Part shown: positions 36,948-47,508 of the stretch, one piece after another
Layout: each line of letters opens with the position of its first letter
Numbering within the stretch: position 1 is the stretch's first letter
DNA from: Corydoras sp. C115
Lineage: Eukaryota; Chordata; Actinopteri; Siluriformes; Callichthyidae
NCBI GenBank assembly: GCA_019802505.1
Contig: JAFMOC010000051.1
Location: 1,219,501 to 1,283,500, forward strand
Direction of reading: 5' to 3'
DNA: 64,000 bases
Made by a program: the position numbers and the translations under genes
The notes under the pieces: generated by a model
What the model saw: only the letters and a program-made list of their open reading frames with translations
The model's database searches: none
Told to the model about the DNA's origin: nothing

Positions 36948-37606
36948 GGCTTTACAGTATTTCAAATGACCTTCAACACACACCCTTACCCAGTTATCAG
37001 CTCTATTTACTGATTATTTCCACCATCCCTCATGATTACGTTCGTTTCTTTTGGCTTTTTTTTGTTGTTGCCTTAATCCGAAAACGAGCAGGCTGATAGG
37101 AAACGGGTGCAGAGAGGGATTCTGGGACTGAACTGCACTGCAGTGGGGGTGTAAGGATAATCTCTCACTCCCTTATTTACACCAATACAACACTGAGCTA
37201 AAAGTATGATATTTGGACCACTGAGACTCACAGCTAGTTCATAGTCAAGGTTCTAATTCTGTACATAATGCTTTGTATAATCGTTTGTACACTGAAGCAG
37301 ATTTATAAGAACAAACCAAAGTGACAGTGGAAGAAAAATGGATGTTTAGGAGGTAACCTTGAAGGGATGCGACTGGGGGTGGGGGGGGGGCTATCATCCT
37401 TGAAGTGATAACAAATAATATACAGATTCAATTTATAGGAAATCAAACACTTGTTATTTGACTTAAAGGTTTTTAGCTTAATTAATTTTAGTCATTAGTC
37501 CAGCTGATTTATAATCAATGTTAAAAGTAGGTTTAATTTTCCGTCTGTGTAACAAAGACACCATCGCGAAAATAAACAACACATTAAGTAAGAAATGTTA
37601 TGACCT

Positions 37607-37737
37607 TGCCCAGCGATAGATTGGCGCCCTGTCCTGGGTGTATCTGCCCAGTGGCCAAAACATTCTCCCCTGGATGGGCATGGGGGTCCCCCCTGCGACC
37701 CCAGTAGAGGATAAAGTGGAAGGTAATGGATGGATGG
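37607..37737 (+). mobile_element. 5'-truncated SINE with 12-base target duplication
   Basis: Direct repeats atgttatgacct at 37595-37606 and 37738-37749. The copy begins at tgcccagcgatag and ends in (GGAT)n, so the tRNA-like head was lost at insertion. Confidence 0.93.
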
Positions 37738-37779
37738 ATGTTATGACCTCATAACCAGGCCAATGTAACCATGACAGCT

Positions 37780-38234
37780 GATTAAGAGGTCATAACATTT
37801 CTGTCGGGCGGCACGGTGGCTTAGTGGTTAGCACATTTGCCTCTTCCCAGTTCGAATCCTCATCTGGGTGGAGTTTCCATGTTCTCCCCGTGTCCGTGTG
37901 GGTTTCCTCCGGGTTCTCCGGTTTCCTCCCACAGTCCAAAAACATGGATCAAGTCAATTGAGTTCTCCAAATTGCCCGATATAGAGTGTGTTTGTGTGCG
38001 TGTCTGTGTGTGTGAGTGTGTGCCCAGCGATAGGTTGGCGCCCTGTCCTGGGTGTATCTGCCCAGCGCCCGAAACGACCCTAATAGAGGATAAAGTGGAA
38101 GATAATGAATGAATGAATGAACGTTTCTGTCTAATTGTCTCGGTTGCTTTCGTTTTGGTTATGAGGTCCGAAAATTTCCAACTAATACAAAAGCAACTGA
38201 GAGAATCAGATAGAAATGTTATGATCTCATAATC
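37780..38234. mobile_element. Foldback (palindromic) element interrupted by a SINE
   Basis: The left arm is 37780-37805 plus 38120-38162; the right arm is 38180-38234. The arms are imperfect reverse complements (for example gaggtcataacatttctgtc against gatagaaatgttatgatctc, and cggttgctttcgttttggtt against aactaatacaaaagcaactg). The intact element would be about 130 bases with a short loop. The phrase agaaatgttatgacct also lies at 37591, so a second arm copy sits to the left. Confidence 0.85.
37806..38119 (+). mobile_element. tRNA-derived SINE inserted in the foldback arm
   Basis: Flanked by aacatttctgtc (37794-37805) and aacgtttctgtc (38120-38131), a 12-base target duplication with one change. 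The head is contracted around the box A to box B spacer (gcctcttcccagttcgaatc), and the segment after cccgaaacg is deleted. Confidence 0.93.
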
Positions 38235-38890
38235 AGAACAAAATCAACCGCTAACAACCATCAACAGACAGAATGTTAAAAGATTCCTACAGAAACAGAT
38301 GAGCATGTTCACTGTTTATCAACTATTTCCACAATCGCTCTGTCTGACACAGAAGTGTATTCAATTAGGATTAGAGAGAGTGGTGTTTTCCAGTGTTTAC
38401 AACACAAGTCATGCATAATTTGTGAAGAAATCTACCTTTGTAAACAGGCTTCTGCATGACGTCCAATGAAAGACGGTGAATATGAGTGTCAGAAAAGCTG
38501 ACTTTTCCTCAATATGGAGTTTATTTCCTTAAATCTTTTTATGAAACAACAAAGCAGCAGACAAAAAAATGAGTCACATCCATTAATAGCAGCAGCCTAT
38601 TATTTGTTGTCAATAGGTTGTGCACCTGGATGAATATTTTGTGTGCAGAACATGTGGTGAGCCATACGGAGCTTGCATTGTGAAAACTGGGTCTGGCGGA
38701 AATCACAGAGTGATAAAGTTACGGAACACGGTCACACTGATTCCACACAGACTGAAAACTTGTGAAATTGTCTGGTGGAGTTTGTAAAGCAGATGATGAG
38801 CGATGGATGGGAACCGGAATCAGAGACTGGTTAAACTGGTACATTATATAACGGAGCGGTTTCGATTTACAGGATGTGGAATCAGGTAGA
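38235..38890. other. Nothing recognised
   Basis: AT-rich without recognisable content. Confidence 0.4.
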
Positions 38891-39404
38891 GGGCGGCACG
38901 GTGGCTTAGTGGTTAGCATGTTCTCCTCTCAGCACTAGGGATTCCTGGTTCGAATCCCCATCTGGGTGGAGTTTCCATGTTCTCCCCGTGTCCGCGTGGG
39001 TTTCCTCCGGGTTCTCCGGTTTCCTCCCACAGTCCCAAAAAACATGGATCAAGTCAATTGAGTTCTCCAAATTGCATATGTGAGTGTGTATGTATCTGTG
39101 TGAGTGAGTGAGTGTGTGCCCAGCGATAGATTGGCGCCCTGTCCTGGGTGTATCTGCCCAGCGCCCGAAACGTTCTACCCTGGATGGGCATGGGATATAT
39201 ATTTATACAGAGATATAAATGGGATATATATATTTATATCTCTGCTAAAGCGCTTCTGGATGGATGCAAACTGCATTTTGTTGTTTATAATGAGCAATGA
39301 CAATAAAGTTGAATTCTAATTCTAATTCTAATTCTAATGGGGAACCCCCCCCCCACCCTAATATAAGATAAAGCGGAAGATAATGGATGGATGGATGGAT
39401 GGAT
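38891..39404 (+). mobile_element. tRNA-derived SINE with target duplication and a nested insertion
   Basis: Direct repeats ggaatcaggtaga (38878-38890) and ggaatcaggtgga (39405-39417). The head is of the catgttctcc type and the tail is (GGAT)n. The 3' part is split at tggatgggcatggg by about 145 foreign bases. Confidence 0.93.
39195..39338 (+). mobile_element. LINE-type 3' tail inserted in a SINE
   Basis: The insert ends agcaatgacaataaagttga followed by four ATTCTA-type hexamer units. Such repeated hexamer tails are typical of CR1/Rex-like non-LTR elements. The 5' part is TA-rich, and the flanking atggg bases may be a short target duplication. Confidence 0.65.
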
Positions 39405-39417
39405 GGAATCAGGTGGA

Positions 39418-40171
39418 TTCAGACGGACACAATGAAACTGCACACTGCAAATATGGATTGGGTGTATCTGTATTAAACCAATGATCGTGTTCTCACATCA
39501 AAGACATGATTGCGTCAGTAAAGAGATTAAAAGTCTTGCTCAGACAACCTGTATTGGAACCTCGACAACAGTGAAGCTTAGAAATTTAGGTCCTTGGTCA
39601 GAAACTGACATCCATCCACACCTGATATAAATCCAGTTCCGAAGTGGAATGGAATTAAAGGTAGCATGCAACATTGCACAGATGCACTGAGGTTAGAACG
39701 CACGTCGATAAGAAGCAGTGCAACGAAGGAGGGTTTTGAACATAGAGTCAGGCTCCTGCGAGACTTTTCATTTAGGCTCAGCGCCCAGGGTCATCTGATG
39801 TGTCTGTCTGCCGATTCTTCTTTTGAGGTTTTATGTTCATTGCAGGCGCATCTGTCTCTGTAATGCCAGTTGCTTGTCTACTCATATATCACTCCTGCCT
39901 TCTAAATCTTTTCCCTGTCTCTCGTTTTTTTCTTCTCTTTGTCTTGCCACCTCTCTTACTCAAGACTCATGTTCTGTGTCCAATATAAAAATCATTCAGC
40001 CTTTAATCGACTAAAGGTACAAAAGCTGAGATGACGGGGTATGGGGTGCAGCAGTGCCCACAGCATCGGTGACTTATATATATGCTATCCCTATGGGAAT
40101 GTTGGCTTTTTAGGAAATCTATGGTTATTTTACCAGAAAGACCTGTGTGTGTGTGTGTGTGTGTGTGTGTA
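39418..40171. other. Nothing recognised; (TG)n at its end
   Basis: Ends with a (TG)n run (40144-40171). No exon evidence. Confidence 0.4.
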
Positions 40172-40603
40172 TACACTTACTGTTCATTTTATTAGGTACA
40201 GTTCATTGTTTTTCTACTTACCACATAGATTGGCTTTGTAGTTCTACAATTCCATTCTGTAGTCCATCTGTAGCTCTACATACTTTGTTAGCCCCATTGC
40301 TCTGTTCTCTGATGATCAGGACTCCCTTCCCACAGAGCAGGTATTATTAGGGTGGTGGATCATGTCCCTGTATGTTCTGATTGGTGTTCTGTTCTTTGTC
40401 CAGCAGCACTGCTGTGTCCGATCCACTCGTATCAGCTCAACACACAATAACACACCACCATGTCAATGTCTCTGCAGTACTGAGAATCATCCACCACCCT
40501 AATACCTCCTCTGTGGGGTCCTGATCATCAGAGAACATACTAAAGTGGACTAACAAAGTGCACAACTGAGGAGGTGGACCTAATAAAATGGCCAGTGAGT
40601 GTG
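40172..40603. mobile_element. Palindromic MITE, ~430 bp
   Basis: The ends tgttcattttattaggtac and gacctaataaaatggcca are inverted repeats. Inner arms also pair (ctgatgatcaggactcc against gtcctgatcatcag; gggtggtggatcat against gaatcatccaccaccc). No coding capacity. Superfamily not assigned. Confidence 0.8.
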
Positions 40604-41359
40604 TGTGTGTCTGTGTGTGTTGCATTGCGAGTAAAGTTGAATGCACTTTTGATTTAAAGAACTTTAGATGCCAAAGGCAGCATATTATGGTCTGCTGTGA
40701 AATGTTTGTCCTTAATGCATAATGAGGTCCTTTTTTGCATCCGTTCATTTTTATGCACCCGGACTGGAACTGTTTTTCTGCATTTCACTCAGCGTGAGCT
40801 TCAGCTCCTGTTTGTTTAGGGAATAAATTAGCTCTGTTTCGTAAATCTCACATTACTGTCAGCATCAGGGTCAGTCTGCTGGCGGAATCACGAGGAGAGG
40901 GTGACACGGGATGAGGCCTTTTAACATTTAAGATCACGTCCTTAATGAATATATCACCTGCAACTAAATATTCCACAGCACAACGGCAGCATCGTTTAAT
41001 GTTCATCAGAATGATGTATATTGTTTTAGACTCGGGTCTGACTTTTTGGGAAAGACATCAGACCTTTGTGTCAGCAGAGTGACATTAATGAGTTCTTTTT
41101 ATGACTTAAACTTGAACATTTGTTTTTAATCATTAAGTGGTTATATAATAAGTGAAATGAACTTGATGTTTATGGAAGTTCACTCAAGTTTAGTTACTTA
41201 AGAAGCTCTTGGGATGTGTTTGTGCATATTTAGTTAACAAAAAAAAAGTTATATTCATTCACATTGGGTCACTAAGTAGTTTTGCCATGTGACCCTCTGA
41301 AAGCATGAGGGTTTTCATGTGAACTAAACCTTCCATGATTCTACGATGTGGTGCTTTTA
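40604..41359. other. Nothing recognised
   Basis: No gene or repeat seen. Confidence 0.4.
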
Positions 41360-41668
41360 TCCATCCATTATCCTTCACTTAATCCTCTTCTAGGGTCGCA
41401 GGCGGGTTTCTCATGCTGGGCGCTGGGCAGATACACCCAGGCAAGGCATTTATCATTGTGCACACACTCATTCACACACACACACAACACACACACACAC
41501 ACACACACATACTATACAGGGGCACTTTAGAGCAACCAATTTACCTTGAACCCATGTCTTTGGTCAGTGGGAGGAAACTGGAGAACCAAATAGAAACTCC
41601 AGTTTGGGTTCAAACCTGGATCCCGAGTGCTGAGAGGTGAATGTGCTAACCACTGAACCGTGCAGCTT
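41360..41668 (-). mobile_element. tRNA-derived SINE, old copy with internal (CA)n
   Basis: Tail side atccatccattatccttcac, head side gtgctaaccactgaaccg. The TG-rich body segment has expanded to (CA)n at 41477-41510 on the + strand. Confidence 0.8.
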
Positions 41669-42766
41669 GCTATTTTTTTTTTTTTTATTATTATCTGTAA
41701 ATCAGAGACTGGATAACAATTGCGCAGCTTATTGCTTCATTCCATTGATGCACATCTCCTCTAATACACTTAATGTTAATGTTAATGTTAATCTGATCCT
41801 GATAAATAAAAACCCGTGCCCATACATAAAGTGTCCTTGTGTGTGTACTTTGCAAAAATGCAGGTCATATGTTTTCTCTGCTACTATAACCTCCTCAGTC
41901 TGCAGTTCCCTTTGCTCTCAGTGAGCTGACTGACTGGCTGTCTGGGTGTTAGGCTTGTCAATAATGGATGTAACAAACACTAATGAAAAGGCTTTAAGTG
42001 GAGCTTAGGGAGGAGAGAATGTGTTACACATAGTGTGAGGCCTGGTAGCGTTTGGTATAACGCAGCGCAGGAAGATGAGCAGACTTCAGCTATATTTCCA
42101 CATCTGCTCCGGTGTCCCACCCACACAGTGGGACTCCATAAGCGCTTTAATGCTGTAAATGTTATGTGTATGGGTGCCAGGTGTCCGGTGGAGCTGCTCA
42201 TTCAAGGCGGTAAGCCACTTCCACAGTGGGATCATATCACAGAGTACATTTACCACAAAAGCACACAGCGGTGTGAGTGTACATACACAATGCTGAGGGG
42301 CAGTGTGTGTTTGTGTGAGTGTGTTTGCTTTGCAGTCTTTTTTGTAGAAAAGGTCAGTAAACAAATGGAGGAGCGCTGCCTGTGTGTCGGTGGCAGTGTT
42401 GACACTGTGACCCTCTGAACGAGTTCAGGAAGACATTTCTGTCATGCAGCAACCTCGATGGCACTTATAACACCAGCTGCAGTATAAAATATAAAATAAC
42501 TATATAAATAACTGATTGTTTGCCTTTTAAGAAAGCGTCCAGACCTTTTGATGCACTCTTTAGACACCAAACATAATTAACTTCTCCAAATATCAATAGT
42601 ATGTACAGGAATTATATTATTATTAAATTATAAAGTAACATGGCTTGAAAATGATTCCCTCTAAGCTTAAAAAAATGTTATTAGTTCGATTTGGGTTTAG
42701 ATATACAGGACCAGGCAAAAGTTTGTACACACCTCCTTTCTGCTCGACTTATGGACCATCTTCCAC
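41669..42766. other. Nothing firm; possible conserved block
   Basis: A T run at 41672-41686. The stretch 42030-42240 has higher complexity with open frames on both strands but no domain or splice pattern. Confidence 0.3.
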
Positions 42767-43130
42767 TTACTGTAAAGATGGACTTTGTAGTTCTACAATT
42801 GCAGACTGTAGTTCACTCTGTTCTCTGATGGTCAGGACCCTAATAGTACCACCACAGAGTGGGTATTATTTGGTTGGTGCATTATTCCTATCCCAGCAGT
42901 GTCACTGAGGTGTTTAAATGAAACTACAGCAACACTGCTGCACTAAAACCCCCTCACCACATCAGTGTCACTGTAGAACTGACAACAAACAATCCACCAC
43001 CCAAATAATCCCTGCTCTGTGGTGGTACCATTGGGGTTCTGACCATTAGAGAACAGAGTAAAGGGGACGTACACAGTATGTACTGTAGTCCACAAACAGA
43101 TGGAACTACAAAGTCAATCTATATGGTGAG
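42767..43130. mobile_element. Palindromic MITE, relative of the 40.2-kb element
   Basis: The arms pair (gactttgtagttctaca against ggaactacaaagtca; ctctgttctctgatggtca against ctgaccattagagaacagag). It shares tttgtagttctacaatt and ttctctgatg.tcagga with the element at 40172, so the two belong to one family but are well diverged. Confidence 0.75.
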
Positions 43131-44060
43131 TTGAGAAAATTGTTATTGTTTTTAAAAATACAGGTGCTATGTTTGTAAATCAGTTGCATATTATGTTTCA
43201 GTGACCTGGTTAAGGCTCAGACCTGTCCTCAGGTTGTGAGGTTTATATTCACAGAGTATTAACAGTAAGAGATCTTTGGCCCAATTTCAGCATTTACAAG
43301 TTGCAAGCCAATGTAGCTTTTTCCGCGTGCAGGACCTGTTACAAGCGTCTGGTATGTACACCTGTCCCCCCGACTCCCCCCGCAGTTCCACTCCTGGCTC
43401 AGCACAGAGGATGTGAGCGCCCTTGCTGAGACCTGCCTTAGCCCAGAGGGAATTGTGTGTATGTGTGTGAGAGTGGAAGGACGCAGAGGTGCTGCAGGCT
43501 GGCAGGGCTACCAGGGTTAGCCAGGTGCAGTAATGCAACAAAAAATGATTGTCATTTACTGCAGTTTAAAGGGCCAGAGGCGTGATGGAATGAACAGTGT
43601 GGAAAAGTGTACACAAAAATGATTATCCTCATAAATATCCTGGTAGTCAACAACCTCATAATGGTTTTCGCATCATGGTCAATGATCCGTATTAGGAACG
43701 TTCATTTAACTGAAACATGAGGGTCAGCTTTCAAAAGCAAGGGCCCATGAATACACAGACAACAGTGGGGGGGGTACCTTGTTTGAAAATGCCTCAACTA
43801 GTTAAAGTTGGGCTTGTGTTCACTAATTATAATTTGCGTTTACACTAATGGCTTGACATTAAAATAACTAATTATCAGAGTATTCAAATCGATAGTCCAT
43901 TACAGTGAATTAGCTGCTGGAAGACCCACAGACTGCGACATAAATAGATCATGTTCACCTCTACAATCCCAAGGAAAAATATAAGCCAAACCAAAATATA
44001 TAAAATTATTTCTTTTCTAACATCTGATGTTAATATATTTTCTAAAATAAGTGTACTTAA
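43131..44060. other. Nothing recognised
   Basis: No coding or repeat signal beyond short G runs. Confidence 0.4.
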
Positions 44061-44061
44061 T

Positions 44062-44376
44062 GGGCGGCACGGTGGCTTAGTGGTTAGCACGTTCGCCTCT
44101 CAGCGCTAGGGATTCCCGGTTCGAATCCCCATCTGGGTGGAGTTTCCATGTTCTCCCCGTGTCCGCGTGGGTTTCCTCCGGGTTCTCCAAGTCAATTGAG
44201 TTCTCCAAATTGCCCCATAGAGTGTGTATGTGTGTGTGTGTGAGTGTGTGCCCAGCGATAGATTGGCGCCCTGTCCTGGGTCTATCTGCCCAGCGCCCGA
44301 GACGTTCTCCCCTGGATGGGCATGGGGAACCCCACCGCGAACCTAATAGAGGATAAAGCGGAAGATAATGAATGAA
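44062..44376 (+). mobile_element. tRNA-derived SINE with perfect 13-base target duplication
   Basis: Direct repeats aagtgtacttaat at 44049-44061 and 44377-44389. The head is of the cacgttcgcc type with intact boxes. About 30 bases are deleted in the body between gggttctcc and aagtcaattg, removing the cccacagtccaaaaacatgg part. Confidence 0.96.
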
Positions 44377-44390
44377 AAGTGTACTTAATA

Positions 44391-44423
44391 ATTTTGAGCA
44401 AATTTTGAGCAAATTTTGAGCAA
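44391..44423. repeat. 11-bp unit tandemly repeated three times
   Basis: attttgagcaa three times without change, immediately beyond the SINE target duplication. Confidence 0.95.
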
Positions 44424-44825
44424 ACTTAAGTACTTCCAATAATGTTTTGAAAATATACAACCTATTTGTTCTAGAGCGAAGTCGTAATTGGGTGAAAGGC
44501 CGGGAATTTCCCTGGACAGACTGCAACTGTTACCTAAAATTGGTATAAAAACATTTGCTTGTTGATTTAGCTGTAAATTTAGTTGTTTTGCTAAAAATCT
44601 TGCTGGCTTTAAAACTGAGTCCAGAATAGATGTTGTAGATGAAAATTTGTATTTAATGTAGAAGACACCGGGGAAACAGACATGGTATGCACTGACAAAA
44701 ACACTGTAACGTAAAAGATGTTCTGACATCACTGTGGTGGAACGGCAGGGAAAAAGAATACTTAAGGTAACAACGTGACGGGAATAACAGAGCTGAAACG
44801 AATGAAACGGAAATTACACTGAACA
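44424..44825. other. Nothing recognised
   Basis: Open frame on the - strand has no domain. Confidence 0.4.
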
Positions 44826-44995
44826 CAGGCGCTGGGCAGATCTAACTCTGAGAACCCACTCACTTAAATTTAGAGCAGCCAATTCACCTTGAATCCATGT
44901 TTTTGGACCGCACTGACATTGGGAGAACATGGAAACTCCACCCATATTTGAACCTGTGAAAGAACCGATGAGATATTAACCACAATGCCAGCTTG
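44826..44995 (-). mobile_element. tRNA-derived SINE, old fragment
   Basis: Phrases ggcgctgggcagat, ccatgtttttggac and gggagaacatggaaactcc are seen in reverse sense. Much of the tail half is deleted. Confidence 0.7.
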
Positions 44996-46099
44996 CAATC
45001 CCAAAATGCATCTGTATCAGCGAAATGAAATGCTGCTGAAAAAAAAGCCATTCATTCGTTGATGGTGTTGATGGACTGAGAACGTTTCATTTGTGTTAAA
45101 TTGAGTGCGAACAGAGGAACCACACTGTGAATTTAAAACCTTCAAATGCCTCGTCTTTTGAGAGAATTGCATCAGTGTTCTCCGCCACGCAAAGGATTTA
45201 AGACGAGAGTTTAACAAACTCACGTGGTTCCAGTTCTTTCCTCGTTTTTCTTTGTAGTCAGTCTGTACAGGAGCTCCACACCATGCAACTCGTATTCTCA
45301 CTGAGATGAAGACTGTTGAATTTTTACTATAAAAAGCAGCAAAGCAGACGCTTGAAAAAAGCTATGAGGGATTTCCATGAGCGATGAATCAGTCTGAGAC
45401 AACGTGTCTGTGCAAAGCAGAGCAAATGAAATACATTAATGCAGGAGTCTGTCGCTTTCGCTAATGTTATACAGCAATACAGCAAATAGTGATAACAGCA
45501 AATGTATGTTTCAATTTCAACAGTAATAATCTGATGTAATGGCACAGCAATGTCTACTAAAAAGAATAAGTTGTAATTGTTTTTTATTAGCACATACAGC
45601 CGTAGAATGTCTGCAGTATATTTTTGTCCGTTATAAACAAGATGGGACAACATCCTGGACGTGGTTCATTTCCATTTTTAACGCATTCATATCCCACCTC
45701 ATTACTAATATACGAACATGTCGAATATCCAGACCACCTGCAGACATATTCATAAAATACATCAACACCTGATTTAACTCTGAGTCCAGACTGACTGTGA
45801 TATCTCTTTTTTCTTGGGTTGTTTTCTTGTAATAAAATAGTTTCTTGTAATCTCAACATAATGAGAGTTGTTTTTTAATGATGACAAATTGGCAAAGTAA
45901 ACAGACCAGGTGTATTCGGGAACTATTTTTCATAGTGAAGCTGGGTTTTTTTTTAATAATTTAACAGCTAAATATAAATATAAAGTTTTAAAGTATTTTA
46001 CTTTACAGCCTGGAAAATACTAATGGTATATTACACAGATTACAGTTACATTTGTTATTTTAAAATCACGAGGAAACAACTTTTGGTATCTTGAAGCTG
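44996..46099. other. Nothing recognised
   Basis: AT-rich, with open frames lacking domains. Confidence 0.4.
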
Positions 46100-46420
46100 G
46101 CTGCAGGGTGGGGAAGCATGTCTGCTTCTAGGGTTAGGGTGCTGGGGATCCAGGTTTGAATCCTAATCTGGGAGTCTCCATGCTCTCCATGTGTCTGCAT
46201 AGATTAAAGGTCAATTTACTGCTCCAAATTGCCCCATAATATATATAATGTTTTAAGCGCTGGGCCAAATTATTGCTGGCCACACATTTATTTGCACAGA
46301 CACACACACAATATATATTAAGTAAATGTTTGAGTAAGTGTGTGGCCAGCGATGAAATTGCCCAGCGCTTAAAACATTCTGCCCTAAATGGCCCGGGTAC
46401 ATTGTCATCCAATTTAACAT
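46100..46420 (+). mobile_element. Old SINE plus SINE-derived hairpin
   Basis: 46100-46240 is a diverged head and body (box B-like ggtttgaatcc). At 46248-46290 and 46338-46382 two SINE pieces (gttttaagcgctgggc and gcccagcgcttaaaac) lie in inverted orientation, forming a hairpin with a loop of about 50 bases. Confidence 0.7.
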
Positions 46421-47384
46421 CAGTTTCCGTCCCTGATCACTATACACTTAATATAAAAGTGTAATTCATGACTTGAAAGTAGTTCAATGCCATACAACTG
46501 ACATCCAGCCAGACACGGTCCTGTGGTGGTGCTATATATATGGTGGTTTTGGCTTTGCCCTATAATCACAGCACAGACACCACCACACATCTTCATTAAA
46601 GGATTAGCTGTGGGAGATGGATCGTGGTTTGGTTTCTTCACCCTCTGCCTGAGATTCATCCTCTCCTGTTTCATTCCTGTCACTTTTACTTAGGCTGCTG
46701 CTTCTGTTTACTCTCAGCCACAAACACATTAAAACAAAAAGTTGCATTAGTGGCCACACAAAAGCACACCTGCCATCAAGGCTCCTCGTTTGTGCCGTCA
46801 GCACTGCACCAGCAGCTCAGCGGGACGCCAACTTAAGACACAGCAAATTGATGTCACAGCAGGAGCACACGAAAGCGAACCCAGGCTGACTTTCAAGTGG
46901 CACCCACAGTTCCCGTGGGCCTCGCTCTCGCCAACACGGTTTGATTTTAAAAGCTGCACTTTTCCATGTTTTCGGCTGGTGTCTGCACCACCTCGTCGCT
47001 CTGGGGCTCCTACAACAGAGACTTTTAAAAATGCTGCAGGACCTTATTTAGTTGCAAATGCAGACATTAAAAACCGAAGAAGACATTTTTGTCTTATCTG
47101 TCATGACATAGTCTTCACTGATCCCTGATTGGTTCAACTATTGTTGGTTTTTGGTCACTAAGCAACCATCAGCAGCTCTATCTGCCTAACTGGCTATCAC
47201 ATGCCCATTGTCGTCATGTGATCTGAAATTTCTGGCATTCTTAGAAAGACACAAGTTTAGTAAACTTGCAGACAAGACCCCTCCCTCCCTCTGCATAAAC
47301 CTCAGGGGGCCATCAAGCCACTGTTGTTATGCAAATGGAAACCCAATCGCCACAAAGGGTCAGGAATGGTACAGCATCTCTGGA
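46421..47384. other. Nothing firm
   Basis: 46780-47110 is of higher complexity with an open + frame, but no domain or splice context was found. Confidence 0.3.
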
Positions 47385-47508
47385 GCTTGAGGGTTAAGGG
47401 TCTTGCTCAGGGGCCTGCATTGGTAACTTCAGTGGACCTGGGATTTGAACCCACAACCTTCAGATTAATAGCTCAACACCCTAACCACTGAGCTACCACA
47501 CCCCATAT
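47385..47508 (-). mobile_element. Second tRNA-derived SINE family, reverse
   Basis: Read on the - strand: box A tagctcagtgg, box B gggttcaaatccc and the body with gagcaagacccttaaccctc. The best-preserved member of this family in the window. Confidence 0.8.

Noticed and set aside
42035..42418. 127-residue open frame with an opposed open frame
   Set aside because: Both strands are open over part of it, which reflects composition; no domain or splice evidence.
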